A stretch of 64,000 nucleotides of DNA from Streptomyces sp. SID12501. GTDB lineage: Bacteria > Actinomycetota > Actinomycetes > Streptomycetales > Streptomycetaceae. Position 1 is the first letter of the stretch. The number at the start of each line of letters is the position of its first letter. The stretch is taken from the NCBI RefSeq assembly GCF_010550245.1, contig NZ_JAAGLU010000006.1, positions 186,001 through 250,000 on the forward strand, read 5' to 3'. Shown in pieces: positions 54,836 to 63,539 of the stretch. Position numbers and translations under genes: made by a program. The notes under the pieces were generated by a model. The model did not search any database and was not told the DNA's origin. It saw only the letters and a program-made list of their open reading frames with translations.

Positions 54836-56323
54836 GTGTTCCGTACACGTCATTGGTTGACCATCCTGGCGGCGCTGCTGGCGCTGCTCGTACCTGTCGT
54901 CGGCATCCAGCCCGCCGCCGCGGCCGAGGGTCGGCCGTACACGAACCCGGTCAAGTCCCAGAAGGGCGCCGACCCCTGGCTGGAGTACTACAACGGCAAC
55001 TACTACCTGGTCACCACGTCCTTCACCGGCGTCCTGACCATGCGGAAGTCGCCGACCCTGGCCGGGCTGGCCACGGCTCCCAGCGTGCAGGTGTGGAGTG
55101 ACACCACCTCGACCCGTAACAACAACTTCTGGGCGCCCGAGCTGCACTTCTTCGACGGCCACTGGTATCTGTACTACTCCGGCGCGCCGAGCGGGGCCGC
55201 CTGCTGCGACCAGCAGCGGACGTACGTCGTGGAGAGCGCCGGCACCGACCCGATGGGCCCGTACACCTTCAAGAACCAGCTCACCGGGTCCAACCTCGAC
55301 CCGGGCGGCTGGCTCATCGACGCCACCGTGCTGACGTACGACAGCAAGCTCTACCTGGTCGGCAGCGGTGCCATCGGCGGCAGCAAGCAGAGCCTGGTCA
55401 TCGCGCCCATGACCAACCCGTACACGGTCAGCGGCTCCACCTTCAGCCTCATCTCGCAGCCGACGCTGGCCTGGGAGACCTCCGGGGCGCCCGTCAACGA
55501 GGGCCCTGAGCCGCTCTACCACGACGGCCGGACCTTCCTCACCTTCTCCGCGAGCTACTGCCAGACCGCCGACTACAAGCTCGGCCAGCTCGAACTCACC
55601 GGCACGAACCCGCTGCTCGCGTCCTCCTGGACGAAGAAGCAGACGCCCGTCTTCCAGCGTAACGACGCCGCCGGGGTCTACGGGCCGGGCCACAACGGGT
55701 TCTTCACCTCACCGGACGGCACCGAGAACTGGATCGTCTACCACGCCAACGACTCGGCCTCGGGCGGCTGCGGCAACGGCCGTACCACCCGCGCCCAGAA
55801 GTTCACCTGGAACACGGACGGCACACCGAACTTCGGCACCCCGGTCGCGCTCGGCACCACACTGCCCGGCCCGTCCGGCGAGACCGCGACGACCCCGACC
55901 GCGTACACGCTGGTGAACCGCAACAGCGGCAAGTGCCTCGACGTGGACGGCGGGAACACTGCCGACGGCACCAACATCCTCCAGTGGACCTGCAACGGCG
56001 GCACCAACCAGAAGTGGCGCATCGAGGACCAGGCCAACGACACCAGCCGACTGGTCAACGTCGCCACCGGCAAGGTGATGGACACCGCGGGCTGCGCCAC
56101 GGCCGACGGCACCGATCTGCGCCAGTGGTCCTGGCTGAACAACAACTGCCAGAAGTTCAGGCTCGTCTACACGGCCACCGGCGACTACGTCCGGATCGTC
56201 AACGAGTCCACCGGCAAGGTCGCCGACGTCGCCGACTGCTCCACCGCGAACGGCGCCGACGTACGCCAGTGGACGTGGCTCGGCAACAACTGCCAGCAGT
56301 GGCAGATCAAACCCACCACGTGA
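54836..56323 (+). CDS. Secreted GH43 arabinosidase-like enzyme with ricin-type carbohydrate-binding module
   Basis: 495 residues from GTG 54836, with AAGGGA six bases upstream. Signal peptide to about residue 31 (LLVPVVGIQPAAAAE). The GH43 domain (about 32-335) shows YTNPVKSQKGADPWLEYYNG (catalytic Asp region), FWAPELHFFDGHWYLYYSG (catalytic Glu region) and VYGPGHNGFF. The C-terminal 140 residues are a ricin B-type beta-trefoil with repeated QW motifs (GTNILQWTCNGGTNQKWRI, DLRQWSWLNNNCQKF, DVRQWTWLGNNCQQW). Probably an exo- or endo-arabinanase or arabinofuranosidase. Confidence 0.9.
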   Translation: MFRTRHWLTILAALLALLVPVVGIQPAAAAEGRPYTNPVKSQKGADPWLEYYNGNYYLVTTSFTGVLTMRKSPTLAGLATAPSVQVWSDTTSTRNNNFWAPELHFFDGHWYLYYSGAPSGAACCDQQRTYVVESAGTDPMGPYTFKNQLTGSNLDPGGWLIDATVLTYDSKLYLVGSGAIGGSKQSLVIAPMTNPYTVSGSTFSLISQPTLAWETSGAPVNEGPEPLYHDGRTFLTFSASYCQTADYKLGQLELTGTNPLLASSWTKKQTPVFQRNDAAGVYGPGHNGFFTSPDGTENWIVYHANDSASGGCGNGRTTRAQKFTWNTDGTPNFGTPVALGTTLPGPSGETATTPTAYTLVNRNSGKCLDVDGGNTADGTNILQWTCNGGTNQKWRIEDQANDTSRLVNVATGKVMDTAGCATADGTDLRQWSWLNNNCQKFRLVYTATGDYVRIVNESTGKVADVADCSTANGADVRQWTWLGNNCQQWQIKPTT

Positions 56324-56343
56324 GCCGGTAGCAGCGAGAGATG

Positions 56344-56379
56344 GTGGCCCGACCGGAAGTGGAACTCCGGTCGGGCCAC
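56344..56379. terminator. Bidirectional terminator
   Basis: A 14-bp perfect stem (56344-56357 with 56366-56379, arm GTGGCCCGACCGGA) between the convergent GH43-ricin gene and the siderophore-binding lipoprotein gene. Confidence 0.8.
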
Positions 56380-56396
56380 ACTCATGTGATGGGTCG

Positions 56397-57458
56397 TCAG
56401 CTGGCCGGCTCGGTCACCTTCGTGGCCGTCTTGCCGTCGACGGCCGCCGACAGCTGCGGGACCAGCCGCTCCAGCATGTACGGCAGGCTCAGCACCGATA
56501 CGAACGAAACCGAGTTGCCGTAGTCGCTGGACTCCTTGACGAAGACCTCACGGTCCTCCTTGGCGACCTTCAGGTCCGCGTACAGGGGGTCCTTGCGCAG
56601 GGTCGCCTTGTCCTTGGTGGTGTCGGAGACGATCCACACGATCGCGTCCGTGTTCAGGAGATCGGTGCGCTCCTTGCTGATGTTGGCCCCGAACTCGTCA
56701 CCGATCACCTTGTCCAGGTCGGTCGGCAGCTTGAAACCGAGGTCCGTGAGGACGCGCGAGCGCGAGTCCTGACTGCCGAAGACGAAGATGCCCTCGTACG
56801 GGGTCGCCATCACGCCGCTGGCGCCGGCGAACTCGGGGTGCTCGGTCGCCGCCTTCTTGAAGTCGGCCTCGACCCCGGTGACCAGCTCCTTCGCCTTGGC
56901 TTCCTGGCCGAGCGCCTTGCCGATGATCTCGGTCTGGTTCTGCCACGGCACGCCGTAGTCGTTGTACTCCTTCGGCTGGGCCACCACCGGGGCGAACTTC
57001 GACAGCGTGTCGTACTGCGCCTTCGTCAGACCGCCGTAGACCGCGAGGATCAGGTCCGGCCGGAGGGCGGCGATCTTCTCGGTCTGCGGGCCCGTGCCGG
57101 TGTCCTTGAGGACGGTCGGTGCCGCCGCGCTGCTCAGCTTGTCCGCCGCCCACGGGCCGATCGCGCCCTTGTAGCCGCCCAGCCACTCGGTCGTACCGAC
57201 CGGAACCTTGCCCAGCGCGAGGACGGCGTCCTGGTCGGTCAGACCCACCGTGACGATCCGCTTGGGCTCGGACTTGATCGTGGTGCTGCCGTACTTGTGC
57301 GAAAGGGTCACCGGGAACGCGGAGTTGGCGGACGCGTCGGCGGCGGAGCCGGCCGTGTCGGAGTCGTCGTCGGAGCCGCAGGCGGCGGCGGTGCCGAAGA
57401 GGAGCAGTACGGAGGTCAGCGCCGCGGCGAGCCGAGTGCCTCTGGGAGAGCCGAACAT
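56397..57458 (-). CDS. Iron-siderophore ABC transporter substrate-binding lipoprotein
   Basis: 353 residues from ATG 57458. Lipobox near TAAACGSDDD after a hydrophobic signal. The binding-protein pattern of the FecB/FhuD group is visible (PKRIVTVGLTDQDAVLALGK, IAALRPDLILAVYGGL, then a long helix and TDAIVWIVSD). The start overlaps the stop of the upstream exporter gene (TGATG), so the two are translationally coupled. That is unusual because the partner is an exporter-fold protein and not a BtuC-type permease. Confidence 0.88.
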   Translation of the reverse strand: MFGSPRGTRLAAALTSVLLLFGTAAACGSDDDSDTAGSAADASANSAFPVTLSHKYGSTTIKSEPKRIVTVGLTDQDAVLALGKVPVGTTEWLGGYKGAIGPWAADKLSSAAAPTVLKDTGTGPQTEKIAALRPDLILAVYGGLTKAQYDTLSKFAPVVAQPKEYNDYGVPWQNQTEIIGKALGQEAKAKELVTGVEADFKKAATEHPEFAGASGVMATPYEGIFVFGSQDSRSRVLTDLGFKLPTDLDKVIGDEFGANISKERTDLLNTDAIVWIVSDTTKDKATLRKDPLYADLKVAKEDREVFVKESSDYGNSVSFVSVLSLPYMLERLVPQLSAAVDGKTATKVTEPAS

Positions 57459-59287
57459 CAGTGGTCCTTCACGGTGGTGGTTGTGTCGGTGCTGGGACGC
57501 GTGGGGGGCTTCTCGGCCTGCGTACGGGTGCCGGACCAGGCCTGCCACAGGGAGGCATAGGTGCCGGCCGCCGCGCACAGTTCGTCATGGGTGCCGCTCT
57601 CCACGATCCGGCCGCCGTCCATGACGACGATCCGGTCCGCGTCGGCGGCCTGGGTGAGTCGGTGGGCGACCACGAGCGCGGTGCGGTTCTCGATCGCCCG
57701 GTCGGCGGCCTTCTCCAGCAGCCGCGCGCCGGTGCTGCCGGCCTCGGCCGTCGCCTCGTCCAGCACGGCGATCGGAGGATCAGCCAGTACCAGTCGGGCC
57801 AGGGCGAGTTGCTGCACCTGGGCGGCGGTGAGCCGGTGGCCGCCCTCGCCGACGACGGTGGCCAGGCCCTCGGGCAGCGCCAACACCCACTCCAGCGCGC
57901 CCACTTCGGTCAGGGCCGCACGCAGGGCCTCGTCCGACGCGTCGGCGCGAGCGAGACGCAGGTCGTCGGCGAGCGGCCCCGCGAAGACGTGCGTCTCCTG
58001 GGTGACCAGGGCAACTTGCAGGCTTTCGGCGGACGTTGAGGCGCCGGTCAGCCGAACCGTGCCGGAGGTCGGCTCGTGCACACCCGCGATGAGCTTGGCG
58101 AGCGTGGTCTTGCCCGCGCCGCTCGGCCCGACCAGCGCGACCCGCTCCCCGGCGGCCAGTGTGAGATGGACGTCCCGAAGGACGGGACGCCCGGGCAGGT
58201 ACTCGTGGTGGACGCCGGTCACGGTGACCGTGCCGGGCTCGCGCCGCTGTGCCGTGGGCGCGGGGGGAGTGGCCTCGGGCTCCGGGACGTCGGCGACGCC
58301 GACCAGCCGGGCCAGGGCCGCCGTCGCCGACTGGGCGTCGTCGAGCAGCGCGAGGGCCTGGTTGACCGGGCCGAAGAGGCTGTGGAAGTAGAGCGCGGCG
58401 GCCGTGGCCGTACCGATGGACACGGAGTCGGCCCGCACCAGCAGGAACCCGGTGACCAGGACCGCGGCGAGGCCGGTGTACTCGGCGATGTGCAGCCGGT
58501 TGTAGAAGTCGAGCACCAGCCGCACGCCCCGCATCGTCAGCGCGACAGCGGCCGACGAGCGCCGGGTGACGGACTCGGTGTGCGGCTCCTCCAGCCGGAA
58601 CGCCCGTACGGTACCGGCGCCCGCGATGGTGTCCAGCAACTGCTGCTGCTGGGCCCCCGTGGCGATGCGCTGCTCGGCGTACAGCGGCACGGCGTTGCGT
58701 ACGTACCAGCGTGCGGTCCCGGCCTGGATGGGCACGGCGAGCAGCGCGGCCAGCAGGAAGCGCCAGTCCAGTACGGTCATCGCGGCGAAGGTCAGCACGA
58801 TGGCGAGCAGGGAGCGGGCCAGCTCGGGCAGCGCGCCCCGCACCGCCTCGCCGACCACCGAGACGTCCCTGGTGACACGGGCGTTGAGGTCGCCGGACCC
58901 GGCCTTCTCCACCTGCTCCAGAGGCAGCCGCAGCGCCCGCTCGACGAACCGCTCGCGCAACTGGGCCAGCACGGTCTCCCCGAGCCGGGAGACCAGGGAC
59001 AGCCCGAGCGCGGTGGAGGCGCCCTGCGCGACGGCCACCAGGACCAGAAGGACGGCGGGAAGGGTGAGGTCGTCGGGCGGGCGGTGCTCGGCGACCAGGT
59101 CCACCATGCGGCCGAGCAGCGGCTGTACGAGCAGCCCGACAGCGGTCGCCGCGACCATCACGGCGAAGGCGCCGAGGGCCAGTCGGCGGCGCGGGCGGAC
59201 CAGTTCGCGGACCGCGGCACGGGTGCGCCGAGGTGTCGCGGTGGGCAGCAACTCTCTGGTGCTGGAAGGGAGTTCGTTGCCCGTCAT
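57458..59287 (-). CDS. Exporter-fold ABC half-transporter B of a siderophore locus
   Basis: 609 residues with six TM helices and an ATPase. Walker A GPSGAGKTT and Walker B with catalytic Glu (IAVLDEATAEA) and H-loop (AHRL) are intact. The signature reads LTAAQVQQ instead of LSGGQ. It overlaps the next gene upstream by ATGA. With half-transporter A it would form a heterodimer with one good composite site. Heterodimeric exporter-fold transporters such as mycobacterial IrtAB and Yersinia YbtPQ import siderophores. Confidence 0.87.
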   Translation of the reverse strand: MTGNELPSSTRELLPTATPRRTRAAVRELVRPRRRLALGAFAVMVAATAVGLLVQPLLGRMVDLVAEHRPPDDLTLPAVLLVLVAVAQGASTALGLSLVSRLGETVLAQLRERFVERALRLPLEQVEKAGSGDLNARVTRDVSVVGEAVRGALPELARSLLAIVLTFAAMTVLDWRFLLAALLAVPIQAGTARWYVRNAVPLYAEQRIATGAQQQQLLDTIAGAGTVRAFRLEEPHTESVTRRSSAAVALTMRGVRLVLDFYNRLHIAEYTGLAAVLVTGFLLVRADSVSIGTATAAALYFHSLFGPVNQALALLDDAQSATAALARLVGVADVPEPEATPPAPTAQRREPGTVTVTGVHHEYLPGRPVLRDVHLTLAAGERVALVGPSGAGKTTLAKLIAGVHEPTSGTVRLTGASTSAESLQVALVTQETHVFAGPLADDLRLARADASDEALRAALTEVGALEWVLALPEGLATVVGEGGHRLTAAQVQQLALARLVLADPPIAVLDEATAEAGSTGARLLEKAADRAIENRTALVVAHRLTQAADADRIVVMDGGRIVESGTHDELCAAAGTYASLWQAWSGTRTQAEKPPTRPSTDTTTTVKDH

Positions 59288-60981
59288 GCCAGCACCGCCG
59301 CTCGGTAGGTCTCGTGCCGGTCGATCAGGTCGGCGTGCGAGGCGGTGTCGGTGACCCGCCCGTCCTCCAGCAGTACGACCCGGTCGGTGACCGACAGCAG
59401 TGCGGGACTGGTGGTCACCAGCACCGTCGTACGGCCCTTGCGGATCTCCCGGACTCCGCCCGCGATGCCCGCCTCGGTCACCGTGTCGACGGCGGTGGTC
59501 GGATCGTGGACCACCAGGACGGGCCGCTCGGCCGCCAACGCCCTTGCCAGCGCGACGCGTTGACGCTGCCCGCCGGAGAGCGAGCGGCCCCGCTCACTGA
59601 CTGCCGTTTCCTCGCCGTCCGGGAGGGTCTGCGCGACCTGGGCGACCCCGGCCGCGGTCATCGCCTGTCCGGGGTCGATGTGTTCGGGTGCGGCTGCCGT
59701 GACGTTGCCGCGGACGGTGCCCTCGAAGAGGTCGGCGTCGTGCTCGGCGACCAGCAGCGCGGTGCGCAGCTCGGCCGGGTCCAGGTCCCGCAGGGGGACG
59801 CCGTCGAGCTCGACGGTGCCCGCATCCGGGTCGCACTGCCGGGCCAGGCAGCGCAGCAGGTCGGTGGCGTGCGCCGGGTCGGTCGCGACCACGCCGAGCA
59901 GTTCGCCCGGCGCGATGTCGAGGTCGAGGCCCTTGAGCCCGCCGAGGCTGACGCCGGTGAGCCGCACCGCGCCGCGCACCGGCCGGGCCAGGTTCGCCGT
60001 GCCCGGGGTGACGTTGTGCGGGGCGGCCAGTACCTCCGCGATCCGCTTGGCCGAGGCCCGGCCCTGGGCGAGCTCGGCGTTGACCCACGCGAGGGTCTCC
60101 AGCGGGCCGACGAAGAAGACGGCGAGCCCGACGGCCGACACCAACTGGCCCAGACTGATGTCCCCTTGGGCGGCGAGCCGACCGCCGACCAGGGCGACGG
60201 CGGCGATCAGGCAGCCGGTGAGAGCGAGCACCATGCCGCTCTGGAAGGCCTGCGCGCGGGCCGCCTTCAGGGTGGCCTGGAGGGAGTCGCGGCTGGTGGT
60301 GCGGTAGCGGGCCAGCGCGGTGGACTCGCCGCCGATGCCCTTGAGGACGCGCAGGCCGGCCACCAGGTCGGCGGCGACGGCCGAGGCGTGCGCGGCCTGT
60401 TCCTGCTCGGCCTCGCTGCGCGATTCCAGCGGCTTGCTCAACAGGTGGCCGAGCCACAGCAGAACAGGAGTGCCGAGGAGCACGACGAGCCCGAGCGTGA
60501 CGGACATGCGCAGCAGCACGACCGCGCCGACGAGAATGCCCGCGAGGGACGAGATCCCGCCCATGGCCGCCGTGCTGACGGCGCCCACGCGTTTGGCGTC
60601 CTCGGTGGCGATGTTGGCGAGGGCGCCGGGCAGCCGGCCCTCCTCCGCGCCGCCGCCGGGGGCCAGGACCCGGCGTACGAGGGTGATGCGGAGGGTGTGT
60701 TCGGCCTGGGCGGCGGCCCGGTCGGCTGACCAGGCGCCGAAGCGCCAGCTGAGCGCGAGACCGACGTAGACGACGGCGAGGGCGGCGAGCCAGCTCAGCA
60801 GGGCGCCGGTGTCGGAGCCCGCGACGGCGCGGTCGATGACCAGGCCGATCACGACCGGCACCATCACTTCGCCGAGTTGGTGGCCGGAGCCGAGGATCGC
60901 GCCGAGGGCGACGTCACGCCGCTGCCCTCTGACCGCCTGCCGCAGGACGTCCCGCCCTGACAGCTGTGAAGGACTACTCAC
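59284..60981 (-). CDS. Exporter-fold ABC half-transporter A with degenerate Walker motifs
   Basis: 565 residues. Six TM helices, then an ATPase whose Walker A position reads GVVATDPAHATDLL, lacking the GKS/T. Walker B is VLVVHDPTTAVD, with Pro where the catalytic Glu should be. The signature LSGGQRQR is intact, and the H-loop His is replaced (TTSPAL). This exactly complements the defect in half-transporter B. It is the first gene of the operon and starts 85 bp after an iron box. Confidence 0.87.
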   Translation of the reverse strand: MSSPSQLSGRDVLRQAVRGQRRDVALGAILGSGHQLGEVMVPVVIGLVIDRAVAGSDTGALLSWLAALAVVYVGLALSWRFGAWSADRAAAQAEHTLRITLVRRVLAPGGGAEEGRLPGALANIATEDAKRVGAVSTAAMGGISSLAGILVGAVVLLRMSVTLGLVVLLGTPVLLWLGHLLSKPLESRSEAEQEQAAHASAVAADLVAGLRVLKGIGGESTALARYRTTSRDSLQATLKAARAQAFQSGMVLALTGCLIAAVALVGGRLAAQGDISLGQLVSAVGLAVFFVGPLETLAWVNAELAQGRASAKRIAEVLAAPHNVTPGTANLARPVRGAVRLTGVSLGGLKGLDLDIAPGELLGVVATDPAHATDLLRCLARQCDPDAGTVELDGVPLRDLDPAELRTALLVAEHDADLFEGTVRGNVTAAAPEHIDPGQAMTAAGVAQVAQTLPDGEETAVSERGRSLSGGQRQRVALARALAAERPVLVVHDPTTAVDTVTEAGIAGGVREIRKGRTTVLVTTSPALLSVTDRVVLLEDGRVTDTASHADLIDRHETYRAAVLA

Positions 60982-61021
60982 CCTTACCCCTCCGGGATCG
61001 GACGACAGTTTGGGCCAGTAG

Positions 61022-61059
61022 GGCCTGTCCGAGGGTGTGTACGTGCACTCGGACAGGCC
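61022..61059 (-). terminator. Hairpin between hydroxylase stop and ABC operon start
   Basis: A 12-bp perfect stem (61022-61033 with 61048-61059, arm GGCCTGTCCGAG) with a 14-nt loop. It follows the hydroxylase gene and lies between the iron box and the ABC operon start, so it is either the terminator of the former or a leader hairpin of the latter. Confidence 0.55.
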
Positions 61060-61065
61060 TAAAAC

Positions 61066-61084
61066 TTAGGTGAGGCTACTCTAA
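61066..61084 (-). promoter_or_regulatory. Iron box (DmdR/IdeR type) of the siderophore ABC operon
   Basis: TTAGGTGAGGCTACTCTAA matches 16 of 19 positions of the palindromic iron box TTAGGTTAGGCTAACCTAA. A TAAGTT -10-like element lies inside it on the reverse strand, so iron-loaded repressor would block transcription of the ABC operon. It overlaps the last bases of the hydroxylase gene. Confidence 0.8.
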
Positions 61085-62433
61085 GTTCCAGATGGTTGCC
61101 CAGCTCCGACGACGGCCTCGCTCGCGCGACGGCCGAGCAGGGAGTCGAGGATCTCTCCCGAGCGCACGGCGGTCGTCGACAGCAGCGTCGAGGTGAGACC
61201 GTGCGTGTGCTCGGTCGCGCCCTGGAGATAGATGCCGGCCGTGACCTCGGCCGTGACCTCGACGCGGTGGTCGCGGCCGACCCGCACGGCGTCGTTGTCG
61301 TCCCGGAGGCAGAGCTTGGCGGCTCTGCCCAGCATGGTGTCGAGGTCGCGGGGACGGTAGCCGGTGGCGTGCACGAGCACGTCGCAGGAGAGCACCTCCC
61401 GTTCCCCGGTGGGGAGATACTCGACGGTCACGTCCAGCCGGTCGTCCAGCTGCTCGACGTCCCGGATGCGGGAGACGTTGCGCATCCGCAGCCGCTCGTT
61501 GCCCTGGACCTTCTCGCGGTACATGGTGGCGTAGAGCGTCTCGATCAGGTCCATGTCGACCACCGAGTAGTTGGTGCTGCGGTGGTAGTCGTGCAGGGAC
61601 TGTTTCACCTCCGGCCGGGACTGGAAGTAGACGTCCACCGCCTCCGGGTCGAAGATCCGGTTGGCGAACGGGCTGTCGTCGGCGGGCGTGTAGCCGTACT
61701 TGGCGAAGACCGCGCAGACCTCGGTGCCGGGGAAGGAGCGGTGCAGGTAGTCGACCGCCTCGGCGCCGCTCTGGCCGGCGCCGAGCACGAGAATGCGGCC
61801 CACCGAGGCGCCCGAGCCGGTCAACTCGCGGGTGCGCGGGACCAGTTCACTGTTGTGCCAGATACGGTCCGACAGGGCGGTGCCCGGTGGTACGTGCGGT
61901 TCGAGACCGACGGCGACCGAGATGTTGCGGGCCCGGCGGACCACCGTACGCCCCGGATCGCCCGGCACGCGGCTGACGACGTCGAACCAGCGGACCTCGC
62001 CGTCGTCGGTCAGCACGGGCTCCACGGAGACGACCTCGGCGTCGTACGTCACCTGGTCCGCGATCCGGCCCGCCGCCCACTCGAAGTACTCGTGGAACTC
62101 GATCCGCAGCGGGAAGAGGGTCTTCGCGTTGAGGAAGTCCACCAGCCGGCCGCGGTCCCGCAGGAAGCACAGGAAGCTGAAATCGCTGGTCGGGTTGCGC
62201 ATGGTGACCAGGTCCTTGAGAAAGGACACCTGCATGGTCGCGTCGTCGATGAGCATGCCGCGGTGCCAGCCGAACCGTGGCTGGCGCTCCAGGAACTCGG
62301 CGTGGATCCGCTCCTCGGGCGCGGCTTGTGCGTTGTGTTCCGCGATGGCTATCGCCAGCGCCAGATTTGACGGGCCGAATCCGATTCCGAGCACGTCATG
62401 GATGGCGTCCGGCTCGTCGTGCAGTGCGTTCAC
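61081..62433 (-). CDS. L-ornithine N5- / L-lysine N6-hydroxylase of siderophore biosynthesis
   Basis: 450 residues from GTG 62433, with GGGAAG five bases upstream. FAD motif GIGFGPSNLALAIAI, substrate region WHRGMLIDDATMQVSFLKDL with NPTSDFSFLCFL, NADPH motif LVLGAGQSGAEAVDYL, and C-terminal ATGYRPRDL. The enzyme makes N-hydroxyornithine (or -lysine), the hydroxamate precursor. The divergent formyltransferase suggests N5-formyl-N5-hydroxyornithine, as with CchB and CchA in coelichelin. Confidence 0.9.
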   Translation of the reverse strand: MNALHDEPDAIHDVLGIGFGPSNLALAIAIAEHNAQAAPEERIHAEFLERQPRFGWHRGMLIDDATMQVSFLKDLVTMRNPTSDFSFLCFLRDRGRLVDFLNAKTLFPLRIEFHEYFEWAAGRIADQVTYDAEVVSVEPVLTDDGEVRWFDVVSRVPGDPGRTVVRRARNISVAVGLEPHVPPGTALSDRIWHNSELVPRTRELTGSGASVGRILVLGAGQSGAEAVDYLHRSFPGTEVCAVFAKYGYTPADDSPFANRIFDPEAVDVYFQSRPEVKQSLHDYHRSTNYSVVDMDLIETLYATMYREKVQGNERLRMRNVSRIRDVEQLDDRLDVTVEYLPTGEREVLSCDVLVHATGYRPRDLDTMLGRAAKLCLRDDNDAVRVGRDHRVEVTAEVTAGIYLQGATEHTHGLTSTLLSTTAVRSGEILDSLLGRRASEAVVGAGQPSGT

Positions 62434-62470
62434 CGCAACTTCCCTTCCCCTAGGCGCCACTGATATTAAA

Positions 62471-62489
62471 TAAGGTTAGCCTTACCTTG
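62471..62489. promoter_or_regulatory. Iron box between hydroxylase and formyltransferase genes
   Basis: TAAGGTTAGCCTTACCTTG matches 14 of 19 positions of the iron-box consensus. It lies between two divergent starts (62433 and 62519) in AT-rich DNA, so it probably represses both genes when iron is sufficient. Confidence 0.75.
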
Positions 62490-62518
62490 CAATGGTGTGT
62501 CCTACGGAAGGATCGAAT

Positions 62519-63466
62519 ATGCGGGTCGTCATGTTCGGCTATCAGACCTGGGGGCACCGCACGCTCCAGGCCCTGCTGGAGTCCGAGCACGAGGTGGTCA
62601 TGGCGGTCACCCACCCCAAGAGCGACCACGTGTACGAGAAGATCTGGGACGACTCGGTGGCCGACCTCGCCGAGAAGCACGGCATCCCGGTGCTGCTGCG
62701 CAACCGGCCCGACGATGCCGAACTCCTCGCCAAACTTGGGGAGTTGGCGCCGGATCTGATCGTCGCCAACAACTGGCGAACAGTCCTGCCCCCCGAGATC
62801 TTCGACCTCCCGGCGCACGGCACGCTCAACATCCACGACTCTCTGCTCCCGGCGTACGCGGGCTTCTCCCCGCTGATCTGGGCCCTCATCAACGGTGAAC
62901 GGGAGGTCGGTGTCACCGCCCACCGTATGAACGCAGAGCTCGACGCCGGTGACGTGCTGTTGCAACGGGCGGTCCCGGTGGGCGCTCGCGACACGGTGAC
63001 GGACCTCTTCAACCGCACTGTGGACTTGATCACACCGGTCGTCCACGAGTCCCTCGGGCTCATTGCCTCCGGGCGCGCGGAGTGGATTCCCCAGGACCGC
63101 AGCCGTGCGAGCTTCTTCCACAAGCGTTCCCTGGAGGACAGTCGCATCGACTGGTCCTGGCCGGCCGAGTCCCTGGAACGACTGATCCGCGCCCAGTCGG
63201 ACCCGTATCCGAACGCGTTCACCCATCACAAGGGGCAGCGGATACGCATCGTCGAGGCCGAGGTGTCCGAGGGCTGCTACGGCGGCACCCCGGGCCGGAT
63301 CTTCATCCGCGAGGGCGACGGAATCGTCGTGGTCGCGGGCACGGAGGCCCGGAACGGACGTCTGCGGGGGCTGCTGGTGAAGCGGGTACGGACGGAGGAC
63401 GGCTCGGAGCTCGCGGCGACGGAGTACTTCCGGACGATGGGTGGGTATCTGACGTCGCGTCCCTGA
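62519..63466 (+). CDS. Formyltransferase of siderophore biosynthesis (CchA-like)
   Basis: 315 residues from ATG 62519, with GGAAGGA six bases upstream. The formyltransferase fold resembles methionyl-tRNA formyltransferase: FGYQTWGHRTLQALLES, active-site region LNIHDSLLPAYAGFSPLIWA, and VGVTAHRMNAELDAGDVLLQ. The catalytic Asn, His and Asp pattern is kept (LNIHDSLLP; ELDAGD). Divergent from a hydroxylase and under an iron box, it most likely formylates N5-hydroxyornithine. Confidence 0.88.
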   Translation: MRVVMFGYQTWGHRTLQALLESEHEVVMAVTHPKSDHVYEKIWDDSVADLAEKHGIPVLLRNRPDDAELLAKLGELAPDLIVANNWRTVLPPEIFDLPAHGTLNIHDSLLPAYAGFSPLIWALINGEREVGVTAHRMNAELDAGDVLLQRAVPVGARDTVTDLFNRTVDLITPVVHESLGLIASGRAEWIPQDRSRASFFHKRSLEDSRIDWSWPAESLERLIRAQSDPYPNAFTHHKGQRIRIVEAEVSEGCYGGTPGRIFIREGDGIVVVAGTEARNGRLRGLLVKRVRTEDGSELAATEYFRTMGGYLTSRP

Positions 63467-63539
63467 CGGCGAGGGGTCGGGTTCGCGGGCGGGCCGATTC
63501 CCGTTCGACGCGGATGCGTGATCACGTCAGGATGGGGCC

